The translations under genes and the position numbers were made by a program. Below, in pieces: positions 48,893-64,000 of a stretch of 64,000 nt of DNA. Below the pieces are notes generated by a model. The model did not search any database. It had not been told where the DNA came from and was given only the letters and a program-made list of their open reading frames with translations. Origin of the DNA: Thunnus maccoyii (taxonomy: Eukaryota > Chordata > Actinopteri > Scombriformes > Scombridae); NCBI RefSeq assembly GCF_910596095.1, contig NC_056536.1:17283291-17347290 (forward strand), in the 5' to 3' direction. The number at the start of each line of letters is the position of its first letter. Position 1 is the stretch's first letter.

Positions 48893-51800
48893 TCACAAAA
48901 GTTTATGGTTCACAATCTCCCAAACCATCCTTCTCCTGAAGTAGGGCATGTGTTTCTGTGAATAAGAAAAGAGACGTCATGTTAGCAACTTTTGGGTCAC
49001 TATTGTGATGATTTACCAGATAAATCCTCTTTGTTGATGCTGATTGTAGTTACCTGCGTAAATGTGATTGACTTGTCTTTGGTAATGTAATCTGCATATT
49101 TGCATGTGAACATTCCACAGTCACTACCGTTCATCTGCTGTGGGATTTCCTGAGAGCAAAAAGAGGAATAAAAATGTTAATGGACATTTACAGGTACAAG
49201 TCAACTCTTGACTAATCCACAAGGCAAAATGACTCTGTGACAGTTTCACAAGCTATTTGATTAATAACAATGATATACTAATTACATTACCAAATGCTTT
49301 TTGTTTTGAATATTCACTTTCAATCCCATTTTAGCACCATTGTAGCTGGTGCAACCTAATCCAGAACTGTATATTCTGTATAATTACAAAAATGTGCAGA
49401 TAAAATAACTGTCAGATAAAGAAAACTATATCATAAATATTAAAACTAGTCTGCTTATAGCAATGCTGCACTGCAGCATGGACCTGGACAAGCGGGCCAA
49501 GGATGGGAGCACAACTAGCTCCAGACCTGTAACATTTGTTGATAATGGAAAGCCACTCGGGACTCCTAAACACATGTAATGTGGAGGACCTACATTGCGC
49601 TTTTTGCTGTGCAGAGTCCAGCCTGAGGTGTCCAGTTCTTTGCCCTTCTTGTCCTTACTTTCCTGTTGCAGGTAATCACTGGGGAAAAATGAATTACAGT
49701 TGAAACACTTTAATGGCCCATAAAGAACCAATATGCAGGAGTTACATTCAGCTCTCCAAAAATATATTCCATTCAACAAATAAATGTATCCCATACTGAA
49801 ACTTACAACAATATTGTGCATGCTTCATCATTGTTTCCTCCCATAGAATCAAAGTACATGACAGCCTTTTTCCGGAAATCCACCACCTGAGAGAAAGAGT
49901 TGCACAACAAAAAAGTGCAACGTAAATCCCAAAACTGTTATTTCCAGGTTGACATTTATGGTCGTGAAGACTTACAGAGAGGCACCAGTGCACCCCCAAG
50001 TGGACAGGAACCAGCAGGATGTCTTTAGAAAAGATGTCCATCTTTTTGGTCCAGCGGCGGACAGCAGAGTAGCCGCTGCTGCGCAGCTTGGGATAGAAGA
50101 AAGTGTTGAAGGTATTGACTGATGGCAGGCTGGGGTCCTTGCTGCGCTCGACCAGCAGATTCATGTAAAAGTTGATCACCTGAGAGTTTAAGGAGTAAGT
50201 CAACTGACTGGACAAGCACTACTGTATGGCTCAGTTGTAGATGCCAACAGTTACAACCTGCACTTTTAAAATATTATCACATATGCATGACCAAAAGGAG
50301 AGTGATGTGTCCATCTGGTGTAATTTTAATGCCTAAAGATAATTCATACACAGAAACCCAGAGGTTGTTTTTGGATCTTACTTTGAGCATAATGTGTGCT
50401 CACCTCATCATTGAGCCAGTTGAGGTTGCTGAGGGTCTGCAGATCCTTGCGTCTGAGGCTGAGACCAAAACCTTCGCTTAACACTTCATGAGGACTTCCT
50501 CCTCTCAGCACCCTGTTCACCTCAGTCTCCATTTCCTTCATAGAAAGAGACAGCATACATGTGAAAAAGCAGGAAATAGGCCATTACCCTTACACTCATT
50601 ACACAGGAATCTGTTCCAAAACTGCAAATACCTGTAACTTCCTTGTCTCATCCTGAATTTACATTTTTGATGTTTTCTCATCTAATTGTTTGGAACCAAA
50701 CGGGACTTCAGTGGTGGGAAAATAACATTTGCTCTTAATGTGGGCAGCATACATCAGTTTTTCCCACAGGATTTTGTGAGACTGTGGTGGGTGGACCTCT
50801 AGAGGGGTCCGGGGACATGTTCCCCCAGAAGAAAATTTCCACGGGGAACTGGTCTGTTTTTCTGGTCCACCCAAAAATGTTTTTATTGCATTTTCTCAAA
50901 TATGAGGAGCATAAGATTTTTTGTGTGTCATATATTATAGTCAACTGAATATATTTGGATTCGGACAAAATGTGACATTTGAAGACATCACATTAATCAT
51001 AACCAACTATAACTATTTTCCTACATTGTGTTGTGTTCATTACTTGTTTCATAGGAGGACAAAACATCAGTTAATGCAAGTTTAATATTTTGTGATCAGA
51101 TATCAGTAAATGCAATTTACTGACTTCCAGGGTGTCACTGAACATGCTGTCAGGTCAGAGGCAGTGAAGCCTCTCAGTCACTCCGGATACCCAGGCTGTG
51201 GCCAGTGTGAGAGCACAAAGAACCAACTTCAGATGACTAACACTATGAGCTTCAAAATCGCTGAAGAAACAGATTAGAAATCTGTTATGTTATTATGAGA
51301 AGTGTAAAAATATTTTCAGTTCATTATGAAATGGTGGTGGGACAAATTAGACTGTGTCGGACCACCACAGTTAAGGTAATTATTGGGAAACACTGTGCAT
51401 GTAGAACACTTCATGTCAATCATTACACATGAATGCATTATTCAGGCAAACATGTAGTCATTCTGCACTTTTAACTGCATTTCCACTTCTTTAAAGGTGC
51501 AGTGTGTAGAATTTAGTAGCATCTAGCAGTACGGACTTGGCAGAAATGGAATATAATATTCATTAGTATGTTTTCATTCATGTATAATCACCTGAAAATG
51601 CGAATCACTGTGTTTTTGTTACTGTAGAATGAACCCTTTATATCTACAGAGGGAGCGGCTCCTCTTTCACAGAGCCCGCCATGTCTCTACCATTGCCCAG
51701 AACGGACAACCCAAACACTGGCTCTAGAGAGGGCCTTTAGTGTTTTTTGCGAGTTTTGCAGCCACACTAGGTTCTCCTACACGCTTGGAAGGGGAGAGTG

Positions 51801-54800
51801 AGGGTAGGGGTTATAAGTTGGTTGCATTCTGCAGCCTTACCACTAGATACCACTAAATCCTACACACTGGTCCTTTCAGGAAGAAATAATACACTCACAT
51901 GCCTAAATCCTTAAAATAAGAAAAAGTCTATTTGGGAGGGCCATTTAAATTTTATATATACACAGCAGCAGTGCATACAGATTAAAGAGACAATAATCAT
52001 ACCTCTGTGAGTTCAGGGAATTCTGGTTTCTCTTCCAAAGGCTTCGGCTCTTCAATGACAAGAGTCAAAGGAACCTCCTTCTCCAAAGGAACTCTAACAT
52101 GGACCTCCACATCTGGGCTGCGTTGCCCCTCTTCAGACAGGCGCTGCGAACCAGTAACAACATGACACAAGTTAGTGGAATAACAGGAGGTGGAGAAACA
52201 ATAGATACAATCAAACCTGAATGAGAGCACCTGTGGTGCACACTCACCTGCCGCAGCAGCTGGGCAGCGAGGGCCTCCTGCTCTTCTATCTGTCTTCGTC
52301 TTTCTCTCGCCCGAGAGTCATACATACTAGTCCTACAGTGACAAAAAATAAATGTTATCATGTGGCCCTGTTTAAACATAGTATCAGTGAATCAATTTTA
52401 TAATTAAATACCTTGGAATGCACTTACAATTCTTTGATCCATAATTCAGCTTGGAAACATGGCACACTGTAAGGACAGAAATATGTTATTCTTTGTACAG
52501 ATAAAACTACAACTGATTTGACTCGAGTCAGTCTTTTTAAGCACACCTACTCACATTCAAGGGTCATACTCTTTATTTGGTGTGTTCTTTGAAATTTGAT
52601 TAAAAATGGTAAAACATGAAATGTTTAGATGCCCATGTCTCTGACCATGCTTATATTTAATCATTAATAAACTGCTATTAAATGTAGCCCATCATGAAAA
52701 ACTGACCAAAAAGTACTTACCTTGAGCTGCCTTTTTTACCCTTTTGCTCATTTACAATAATTACTGAGTCGCCATTATTAGCTGTGAGAAAAAAAAAGAC
52801 AAGGAGGTCACAACCCGAGAGGACTACGGAAACAATACGCAAGTTACTTATGACATCTCATTTCACAACACCTACATTTCTACAGTGTACACACAAATGG
52901 GTGAGAATCTTACCTGATGACTGTGTGTCCTGAGAGGAGGTATCCTGCAGAGCAGATGGGGAAGGAGCCAACACGAGGGTAGCTGCTCTGCTGGAGCTGA
53001 GGTCCGTGTCAGGAGACCACGTCTGGTTCCCTGGCTTGCTGGAGGCCCCCACAGGGCTGGGAAGGTTGCTGGAGCTCTGGCTCGACATCCCCCTAGGGCT
53101 GGGAGGGCTGTTGGGTCCCTCTGAAGTTCCTCCTACTGCTGACCCAGTAGGAGAAGACAACTGCAGCAGTCTGCGGCTGGTGGTCAGGAAGCTGGTGCTG
53201 ATGAGAAGGTGACAGGGGTAAGAGAAGATGAGCATTTAGATACAAAGTGATGTAGGATAAACATTGGAATTGCTAAAATATATTGCTGTATGCATTTGTT
53301 TATACTCTGTGACTAGTTAGACCTTTGTACAGATTGTGATATTAATATTGTTTTGCTGTTGTTACAAAGAATCGCTGCATTTTTTAAATCTGTTGACTGT
53401 AAAGGTCTACAAGTAAAAACTTTTTTAATCAGTTGTTCCAATCTATGCAGAATACTGCTATGTTTATATGCTTTTGGAGCCCCCAACAGGCCTGTGACTA
53501 GATTCTGACGGTACTCTCTCTTCTGTGCTTCCCTGCTCTGTATCGCTTTAAATATTTCATTAACAATTTGAATAGGGCATTGTTGAAGCTTTCCGAATTT
53601 GTATGGATACGTACAAATCTCTGTGTGACCTCACAAATGCATGTGAGTTGCCGTTGTGGAGACAAGACGACTGACCACCAGAGACCATGTTCAGAAGCTG
53701 CCTGTAGACCTCCTTCTCCTCTTCACGAACAGACTGTACAAACAAAGTGAAGGACCATGAAATCAGCAAATAAATGCAACAACTGAATTAGCGGGTATAT
53801 CACATGGTGCCTTAGTCCTGATGTCTGACCTCTTGTGCGGTGCAGCGGGGCTTGGCCCTGTGTATGTGGCCAGATGAGGTGCTGTGTGTCGGGCTCTGCA
53901 CCACTTTGATAGGAAAGGTCTTCTCATACATGCTGGTGCAGGAGCTGCTTGTTGTACCCATTCCACTAAACAAACTGCAGAGACAAAATGACAGTCTGGT
54001 AATAAAACATCATCAATCAACACAGTATAATGATAAATTAGACAACAAAAAACAAATATTGGAAGCGGAGAGTTTTTTTCTGGAGACGGAAATCAAGATA
54101 TAGGGGGTACCTTGGTGTTCCATGCAGTCGAAGGTTTAGGGGCCTGCCAAGCCGTGGAGTGGGGTTTACTTTAGGGATGATGGAGAGTGGCAAGTTGACT
54201 GAGTGTCCATTTGTTTTTGGCACTTCGCGATGCGTAGGACTCATGCACACTTGTCGCCTACAGACTTTAGATCCCATAGTGGACTTCTCATTACGCACCC
54301 ACTCTAGGGTTGGAAATAAAACAGTACAATAATTAACATTAACACCAAGAGCTTAAAGCTGACACACACAAACGAAAAAAAACTAGCACCCATTATGCAA
54401 ATGTTTATACAATCCTTTAAAAGATAATCTAACCTGATTTGGATGTTTTCCATTCCAAAGTTGTAGAGGGAGCAGCAAATGTTTCATCCAGGGAGTTTCT
54501 TTCAGCAATCTTTAACCGAACACATACATGACATGTTTAAATAAAAGACCTGAAACTGTTACATATTTACATTTAGGCAGCATTAATAATTTACTTACCG
54601 GCCTCCCTGCCCAGACCTCTGCTGATGTCGATGGCTGTGGCTCTCCAGGTGGAGGACCAGGGGAGGTAGGCAGTATATTTCTCAAAGTAGGGCTCACATT
54701 GTTCCTCATCCATGCAGCCACACCGGAGCTGTGATTTTTAACCCCTTCGGCTGCAATTTTGACTGTGTCAATAAGATCTCCTAAAGAAATAGCAAACATG

Positions 54801-55366
54801 AAACAGACAGACAAACAAGTCTGTTAGTAGGGTTATAGTAATTTAACTATATCCTCACTGATATTCACACCATGATGTCTAACAAAGTGAGTTATTTTAT
54901 AATTACCCATTCGAGATTTCTTTATTGTTAAGCCATCTTGGTCAATGTTATGTCCATCTTCCAAACTTAAGGAAAGAAAGTGATTGGTGTTGTACAGTTA
55001 ATGACATATTCAATTCATTTACATAAACTGACAATAAACAGTTATCTTCACAGTAACAAATGGTTGAAACGCTAAATAACCAGCGAGGCAATTAATGGCA
55101 GTTCCACAGAAACGCCAGATACACAGACTAATTGGATAACTTCAAAGCAACCAGGGGCCAGTTTCATTCAGTGTCTTTTTAAATACACTGGCTGTGGGCT
55201 ACACAAGGGAATAATGCTGTTACAGCTCATACCATTCAATTGGTCTTTTCCTCCTCATCTGACCATCTCCCGGTGCCCGGTGTGCATCAGAGTGCTCCGC
55301 AGCTGGTACACCATTGCGAAAATTGGCAAAGCCTGTTCCTATCCATTCGTAGATTTTAGTCAACAT
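48893..55366 (-). CDS. senp1: Sentrin/SUMO-specific protease 1
   Basis: SENP1 is a nuclear cysteine protease (C48/ULP1 family) that matures SUMO precursors and removes SUMO from targets. Eighteen coding exons (5' to 3'): 55366-55233, 54965-54907, 54780-54599, 54509-54434, 54303-54111, 53974-53830, 53733-53615, 53197-52914, 52781-52721, 52466-52428, 52332-52248, 52143-52003, 50535-50404, 50179-49976, 49886-49807, 49678-49594, 49149-49054 and 48955-48893. All phases agree, giving 725 codons plus the stop. The catalytic domain is about 500-725, with His614 (GVHWCLS), Asp631 (YFDSMGG), Gln678 and nucleophile Cys684 (NGSDCGMF). Their distances from the C-terminus equal those of human SENP1 (H533, D550, C603 of 644). 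The [10 protein letters not shown] and [15 protein letters not shown] blocks (about 422-445) are SENP1-specific. The N-terminal third is Ser/Pro-rich. The donor after 53615 (TTT|GTACGT) is unusual, but it is the choice that restores phase. Confidence 0.96.
50752..51400. mobile_element. Non-autonomous inverted-repeat element (CAGTGTTTCCCA type, hAT-like)
   Basis: It opens TCAGTTTTTCCCACAGGATT followed by GTGGTGGGTGG. The reverse complement of the right end reads CACAGTGTTTCCCAATAATT and later GTGGTGGTCCGACACAGT, which is the same opening-plus-GTGGTGG layout inverted. The flanking bases GCATACAT and TGCATGTA are suggestive, but they are not a clean 8-bp duplication. There is no transposase. Confidence 0.6.
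51493..51877. mobile_element. MITE with AAAGGTGCAGTGTGTAGAAT ends
   Basis: The left end AAAGGTGCAGTGTGTAGAAT is mirrored at the right, whose reverse complement reads AAAGGACCAGTGTGTAGGAT. Both are followed by TTAGT. The element is 385 bp with a GC-richer core and no ORF of note. I recall this as one of the commonest short elements in percomorph genomes. Confidence 0.75.
55233..55366 (-). CDS. senp1: senp1 coding exon 1 (SENP2-like N-terminus)
   Basis: This exon encodes [19 protein letters not shown], then a basic RRKRP (38-42), and ends in a split Cys codon before a GTATGA donor. The ATG has G at -3. The amphipathic start, the RRKRP segment and the later [13 protein letters not shown] segment in exons 2-3 resemble human SENP2 (MYRW...LGTIF, KRPRLD, IHQVKNS, from memory) more than human SENP1, which starts MDDIADRM. 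Confidence 0.85.
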
Positions 55367-55960
55367 GGCTCAAAAGTTTTTTTGAATAACGCCGCCGGTT
55401 TAAAGATAAATCGCTATAACTGCTTTCAGTTTACCTGTCAATGTAGTGAAACCAAAAGAAGCTAATGCGCGTCATTCGACTAAGGCAGGTTAGCTGAGAC
55501 TATTACAAAGGCTACCGGTCTTCACAAATATCATGTTACTTTCCCACAAAAATAACTGCTTGTTAGCTGAGAATTAGCTAGCTGCCTAGCTAGCACACGC
55601 TGCTAACTACCCTGCTAGCTAACGGTGTTAGCTACACGGCTAATTTATTGAAGTATGTTTAAATTCCACCAGGAATGCGACAAGTCGCAACCAACGCGTT
55701 CGGAAAAATGGTTATCATTTTGTGTCTCACTCTAAGTCATTTATATATCCTTAACGTGACTTTAAATTGCATAAAAACTCGTTGAAGAATAACATCTCCC
55801 GCTTCTTCCTCATTCAAAACCACAACATGGCTGAACAGTACGCTGTGCCATCGCACGATTTGATTGGATGACTGGTTGCTGTGAATGCGAGTATACCGGA
55901 TGTTTACTGGATGATCGCAGACTGAGGAAAGCATTTAAAATCACGTCACACCCGCCGGCG
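55367..55960 (-). promoter_or_regulatory. senp1: senp1 5' UTR and presumed promoter
   Basis: This region upstream of the senp1 start has a cluster of TAGCTA/TTAGCT/GCTAGC words (about 55561-55645) and a CRE-like TCACGTCA at 55941-55948 beside GCCGGCG. No TATA box is obvious. An untranslated first exon in this stretch is likely but cannot be delimited. Confidence 0.45.
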
Positions 55961-57400
55961 TTCACTTTGGAGCACATTCTATCACAGCACTTTCACTTGT
56001 GGACGTTACATGCACGTAATTAGTCTGCTATTTCTGCCTGTCATTCCCTCTATGTGTCAGTCTCATGGAAGTCTTAATAATGCATAATTAGGTACATAAC
56101 GTACACAAATTTAGCTTAAAAGTATAACTTTTACAGGCAGAAAAATAGACGATAGACCACATGCTAGTTTACTTATGTAATTTGTGAAATAAAAGTTTAA
56201 CTATACAAAACTCATATTAGGCCATTAGTTCAGCTTTGTATTGGCAATCATTGTGTCACCTGGGCATCAAAATTCAGCAAAACAACCACATGACCTACCT
56301 GTCCTTTAGCCAGCCGAGGTCCACTCTAATCTGAGTGGACTAAATTACCAGAGGAGAAACTGCGCACACAGTCACATAAACAGGGAATTTGGACAAGTAT
56401 ATATCAATGTTTGAGCTAAACATAATTATGACTACAAAATATATATTATATAGCCACAATTCTGTAGAATTCAAAACTTAAAAACAAACATGGTGGGAGT
56501 TATACTGCTGAAATCATAAGAAAAATCTGTCTGAGGTCCAGAGTGCAGGTAAACAACATGTGTGGCACCTGCATATTACTTTGATGTTGCCAGTGGTGGA
56601 AGTAACTAAGTACATTTACTCAAGTACTGTACTTAAGTACAATTTTGAGGTACATATACTTTACTTGAGTATTTCCATTTGATGCTACTTTAAGCTTCCA
56701 CACACAATGGATAATATAACAAGCTTTTAAAATACAACACATTGTTAAAGATGAAATCAGTAGTTTCTAATGTTTTTGGCTTTTGACGTCTTACAAAAAG
56801 CAGTGTGTAGTCGGGGTCACATTTCAGATGTATATGAGTTGTTAACAGCTCCAACAAATAGTGATTTGTCCCTCTAAACTTCTCACATGGTTTCATTTCA
56901 ATAAATGTTCAAATGATCCAATATTTCACCAAAAGTCAAAGATTAGAGAAAAGTCCAACAACTGAAGATAGATTTGTGTATCAGAACTTTGTTTGTTTTT
57001 TTCTTTCCTCTCCCATTAATCATCTCACGACCCCTCAGATTTATCTGATGCTCCTTTGGAGGGGCCTTGTGAGACTGATGCCCAAGAACTGCAGATCAAC
57101 TGATCATGATGATAATCCCTGTGAAAGATTACCCACATGTCTCAAAGTTCATTTCAAGACCATGGAGAAATGAGTGGAAACCCATGATTGCCTGGAGGGT
57201 AGGGAATGCAATAAAATGTTATATAATGCTTTGAAAAGTGGTCAGCAAGTATGTAAACTATACCTGATTTTCAGCAAATGGACTAAGACATACAGTTGTC
57301 CTTTAAAATTACAGTTTGGCTTGAAATAAGGACATTTGAAGGACATTTAAGAGGAGTTGTATGACTATACTTATTTTAAAAAAGTAAAAGTAAAATTACT
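55961..57400. other. Intergenic region between senp1 and faim2
   Basis: AT-rich DNA between the senp1 promoter side and the likely 3' end of faim2. It includes the dispersed repeat block at 56591-57090. I see no gene. Confidence 0.65.
56591..57090. repeat. Dispersed teleost repeat block (AAGTACATTTACTCAAGTAC)
   Basis: The segment from CAGTGGTGGAAGTAACTAAG through AAGTACATTTACTCAAGTAC and TACTTGAGTATTTCCATTT to TAAGCTTCC is a text I recall as scattered in thousands of copies through percomorph genomes. It is followed by more degraded repeat-like DNA ending around the CGACCCCTCAGATTTATCTG and GGAGGGGCC motifs near 57028-57066. The boundaries, especially the right one, are approximate. Confidence 0.6.
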
Positions 57401-58924
57401 GGTAATTTTATTGTAGGAAAACGTAGAATATTTAGAAAGACACCTAAACCAAAATTATTTTGTGTTTAAATAGTTACCATCCCCACAAGACAGGGATGTC
57501 TAGGATGAAAATATTAAACTGCAATTAAGCTATTCTTTGCACTTGTGAAAATTACAATTATGCTTGAAATTATATGATTTCTTTCATGAAGTTTTGCATG
57601 GCTAAAAGTAAAGGCAACATACAAGTGTAAAACATAAATTGTTAAATCAGAGAGAACCAGTGAGTACATTTACACACATTCACCCTTTAATAATTTAAAA
57701 CTGTAACACCAATGCTACAATGAAATGCAGGGTGCTCGTTAAACAATACACTGCATCAACGTCATCGAAATATGTAGTATTCCAAGGCCACTTTAGACGA
57801 CTTCTAAATTAATTTCAAGCTTCATACTCACCATTTTATACCACACACTTTCTGAAATATATCATTCTGTCATAGAAAAATAAACTTCAAATGTCATGAA
57901 ATATAGCATTCGAGTCCCTCCACAAAAGTTACGGTAAACCCATGCATGTATGGCACTGTCATGTTTATAATTAAATATCTTGTGTTGCCATTTCAAACCA
58001 ATCAATAAGTATATTATAAGGACTAAAGACTTTAATGTCAAGGTTTGCCCAAAGTAAGTAGTTTTCATGAAAAAAAAAAACTTTTTCATGAAAAGTCTTG
58101 TCTAATAATCTTCATTCAAAAGAAGTCAGGTTCAAACACACATATAAGACAAATGACATACTGATAATAAACACCGCAATAATTTGAACACAATGAATAG
58201 TTAAATTAAGCAAACATCAACACGTCACATACAAAGTAATAAATCAAGGCAAATCCAATAAATAACTTTTTCAGATTGTCATTGAAAAGCTAGAAAACCA
58301 TGTCAACTACCCACAAACTGTTAACAGTGAAGGAGTTTCTTGTTTTGCACAGTACTGTGACAACATCACATATGATTGAAAACACAGGAAAAACCTTTAA
58401 GTTTTACAGGTACATTTGTGCTTTCAGTCACTACATCAACACCCACAGCAATTGCTGTTTTTAAGAGTCATGCATAATGCATTGAAGATCAAATACCTCT
58501 TAAAGAGCATTGGCATCTATTGTTTGTGATACCTATGCAGGCATGGATATGAAGACACCCATACGACTTCAGATGGACACTCACAGTATGTTTTATCTAC
58601 ATTAAATGGGGGAAGACCACTGAATGTTTTAAGCTGGTAAAGCTGGTAAACTAGCCCCAAAGTATAGTATAGGTCCACAACATGCTAGAGAGGAGGGAAA
58701 GGTTGTTGACATCTTGGGTGTGGATACTGGCTATGTACATGTTTAATTGTACAAGAGATTCACAAATTATTCACAACCAGTATCAGTATCAGGCAAAAAA
58801 TAAAGCTGTTACAATTAGAAGATTTGTCACCACAATCACCAAAATTTTACGACTCTTATTGGGTCTGCTTAATGTCCAGACTGGTGCATCCCTTCTCTGT
58901 AGGCCAGAAATCTAGGGTGATGGT
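57401..58924 (-). other. faim2: Likely faim2 3' UTR
   Basis: AT-rich sequence downstream of the faim2 stop. AATAAA on the minus strand appears as TTTATT at 57407-57412, and an ATTAAA variant as TTTAAT at 57686-57691. Either could end the transcript, giving a UTR of 1.2-1.5 kb. FAIM2 transcripts in mammals also have long 3' UTRs. Confidence 0.45.
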
Positions 58925-63133
<4,209 letters not shown>

Positions 63134-64000
63134 GATGTCTGTCGTCCTGCAGTGGGCTGCCTTGTTCTTTATTCAAACCAGTCAATGAGTCTCTGGTGTC
63201 GTCTTTCTCGATTGTGTAGTTTTTTGCAGTCTGGCTAAGGACTGACAGCTGTGAGAAAAGACTTCGGATTGATAGTGCTCTTCTTGCCTGCTCACCCTCT
63301 GACGATATAGTGATGTAATCCAAAAACAACGCAGTTAAGACTCGTGCAGATACCCCTCCCTCACCCACAGGGGGATGTTCTAGCAGCATCCAGGTAAAGC
63401 TGCAGCACAGAGAAAAGCTGGGACTGAACCACACCAGCAGGAAAAATGGGGAGGACGGATGACTCCATGATGTGTTATTAGGAGAGAAGTCCAGAGAAAT
63501 CTGGAAGTATGGTCTGCAGCAAAAACTAGGGATAGGGGGATTGCAGGGGCTAAAAAAATGTCCAGAAATGTCCAGAACAGGGACCAATGCTAGTTAAAAC
63601 GTTTTCTGTGCATTTAAATGAGCTTTAGACATTTAAATTACCTGAAACATAAAGTGTCTTTTTCCAGGAAAGTTGAATGATAAACAACTGTAACTTTCAA
63701 ATGTAAATCTATTATAATACATAGGCCTATTATATTTTCTACTTGGGAAAAGTTTACAGAGAACATTTTTCCCTTGAATGAAATTTAGTAAGTTAAGTAA
63801 GTTTTCCATGAAATGTAGTAAGTTAAATAAGTTGTCGCACCTATTTGAATTATTTGTCGTTTGGAAACCCTACCTGGTTCTACAGAATACTATAAAAACA
63901 TCTATATGCCACAAAATAGAAATTCTGGTAATATAAAACAATTAAGTATTAATTCTGTTCAATGTGCACTTTTATTTAAGAACATGAAAGGCTAGAGAAA
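63134..64000 (-). promoter_or_regulatory. faim2: faim2 5' UTR and upstream region
   Basis: DNA upstream of the faim2 start, with A at -3 of the ATG. A 161-codon frame (63587-63102) crosses the start in a different reading frame and is treated as chance. A 28-30 bp imperfect tandem repeat of AGTAAGTTAA(A/G)TAAGTT sits at about 63780-63832. No TATA box or defined start site was identified. Confidence 0.4.

Larger units (their letters stand above)
50536..52002 (-). other. senp1: senp1 intron 12, filled by two transposable elements
   Basis: This 1.47 kb intron separates the linker exon (52003-52143) from the first catalytic-domain exon (50404-50535). About 70 percent of it is taken up by two inverted-repeat elements (50752-51400 and 51493-51877), lying 90 bases apart. 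Confidence 0.8.

Noticed and set aside
49426-50219. Long minus-strand frames of 131 and 155 codons read as single proteins
   Set aside because: They are senp1 exons read through into introns. The splice-joined senp1 model explains the conserved parts and drops the rest.

Overview
This is teleost fish nuclear DNA, probably from a spiny-rayed (percomorph) species. The genes are split into many short coding exons with GT-AG introns and read as close relatives of vertebrate proteins. The introns and intergenic DNA carry microsatellites and several short inverted-repeat elements of kinds that I recall as very common in percomorph genomes. There are no bacterial, phage or CRISPR features. Most long open frames are chance ORFs or lie inside repeats.

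Layout, left to right. (1) Positions 1-18,965, minus strand: the 5' end of lrp1 (LDL receptor-related protein 1). Only the signal-peptide exon (18,867-18,939) and the first LDL-receptor class A exon (4,188-4,328) are present. They are separated by a 14.5 kb intron holding four recognisable inverted-repeat elements, and the rest of this very large gene lies beyond the left edge. (2) About 19.0-26.2 kb: the divergent intergenic region, with the lrp1 promoter side near 19.0-19.7 kb, two CTCF-like motifs near 20.3 and 21.0 kb, long CT and C tracts near 22.3-22.7 kb, and a weak candidate small spliced ORF at 25.06-25.37 kb. (3) 26,311-47,655, plus strand: a complete rbms2 gene with 13 coding exons, 409 codons and a 3.2 kb 3' UTR. 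(4) 47,830-55,366, minus strand: a complete senp1 gene with 18 coding exons and 725 codons. It is tail-to-tail with rbms2, and the last exons carry an intact SUMO-protease His-Asp-Cys triad. (5) 58,925-63,133, minus strand: a complete faim2 (lifeguard) gene with 12 coding exons and 276 codons, encoding a seven-helix BAX-inhibitor-1 family membrane protein.

The four genes do not form a functional pathway: they are an endocytic receptor, an RNA-binding protein, a SUMO protease and an anti-apoptotic membrane protein. They are linked by ancestry, because all four human counterparts lie on 12q13, though spread over several megabases there. The exon joins of rbms2, senp1 and faim2 keep the reading frame from start to stop with no frameshift, so these three models are solid.

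I found no undescribed system comparable to a new defence or mobile system. The observations most worth checking are: a SENP2-like N-terminus on this senp1; a tandem NAG splice acceptor in rbms2; CTCF-like motifs in the divergent intergenic region and inside rbms2; a decayed LINE endonuclease fragment in rbms2 intron 1; a compact perfect hairpin in the same intron; and the possible small gene at 25.1 kb. Repeat identities come from pattern recognition and memory, not from a database search.
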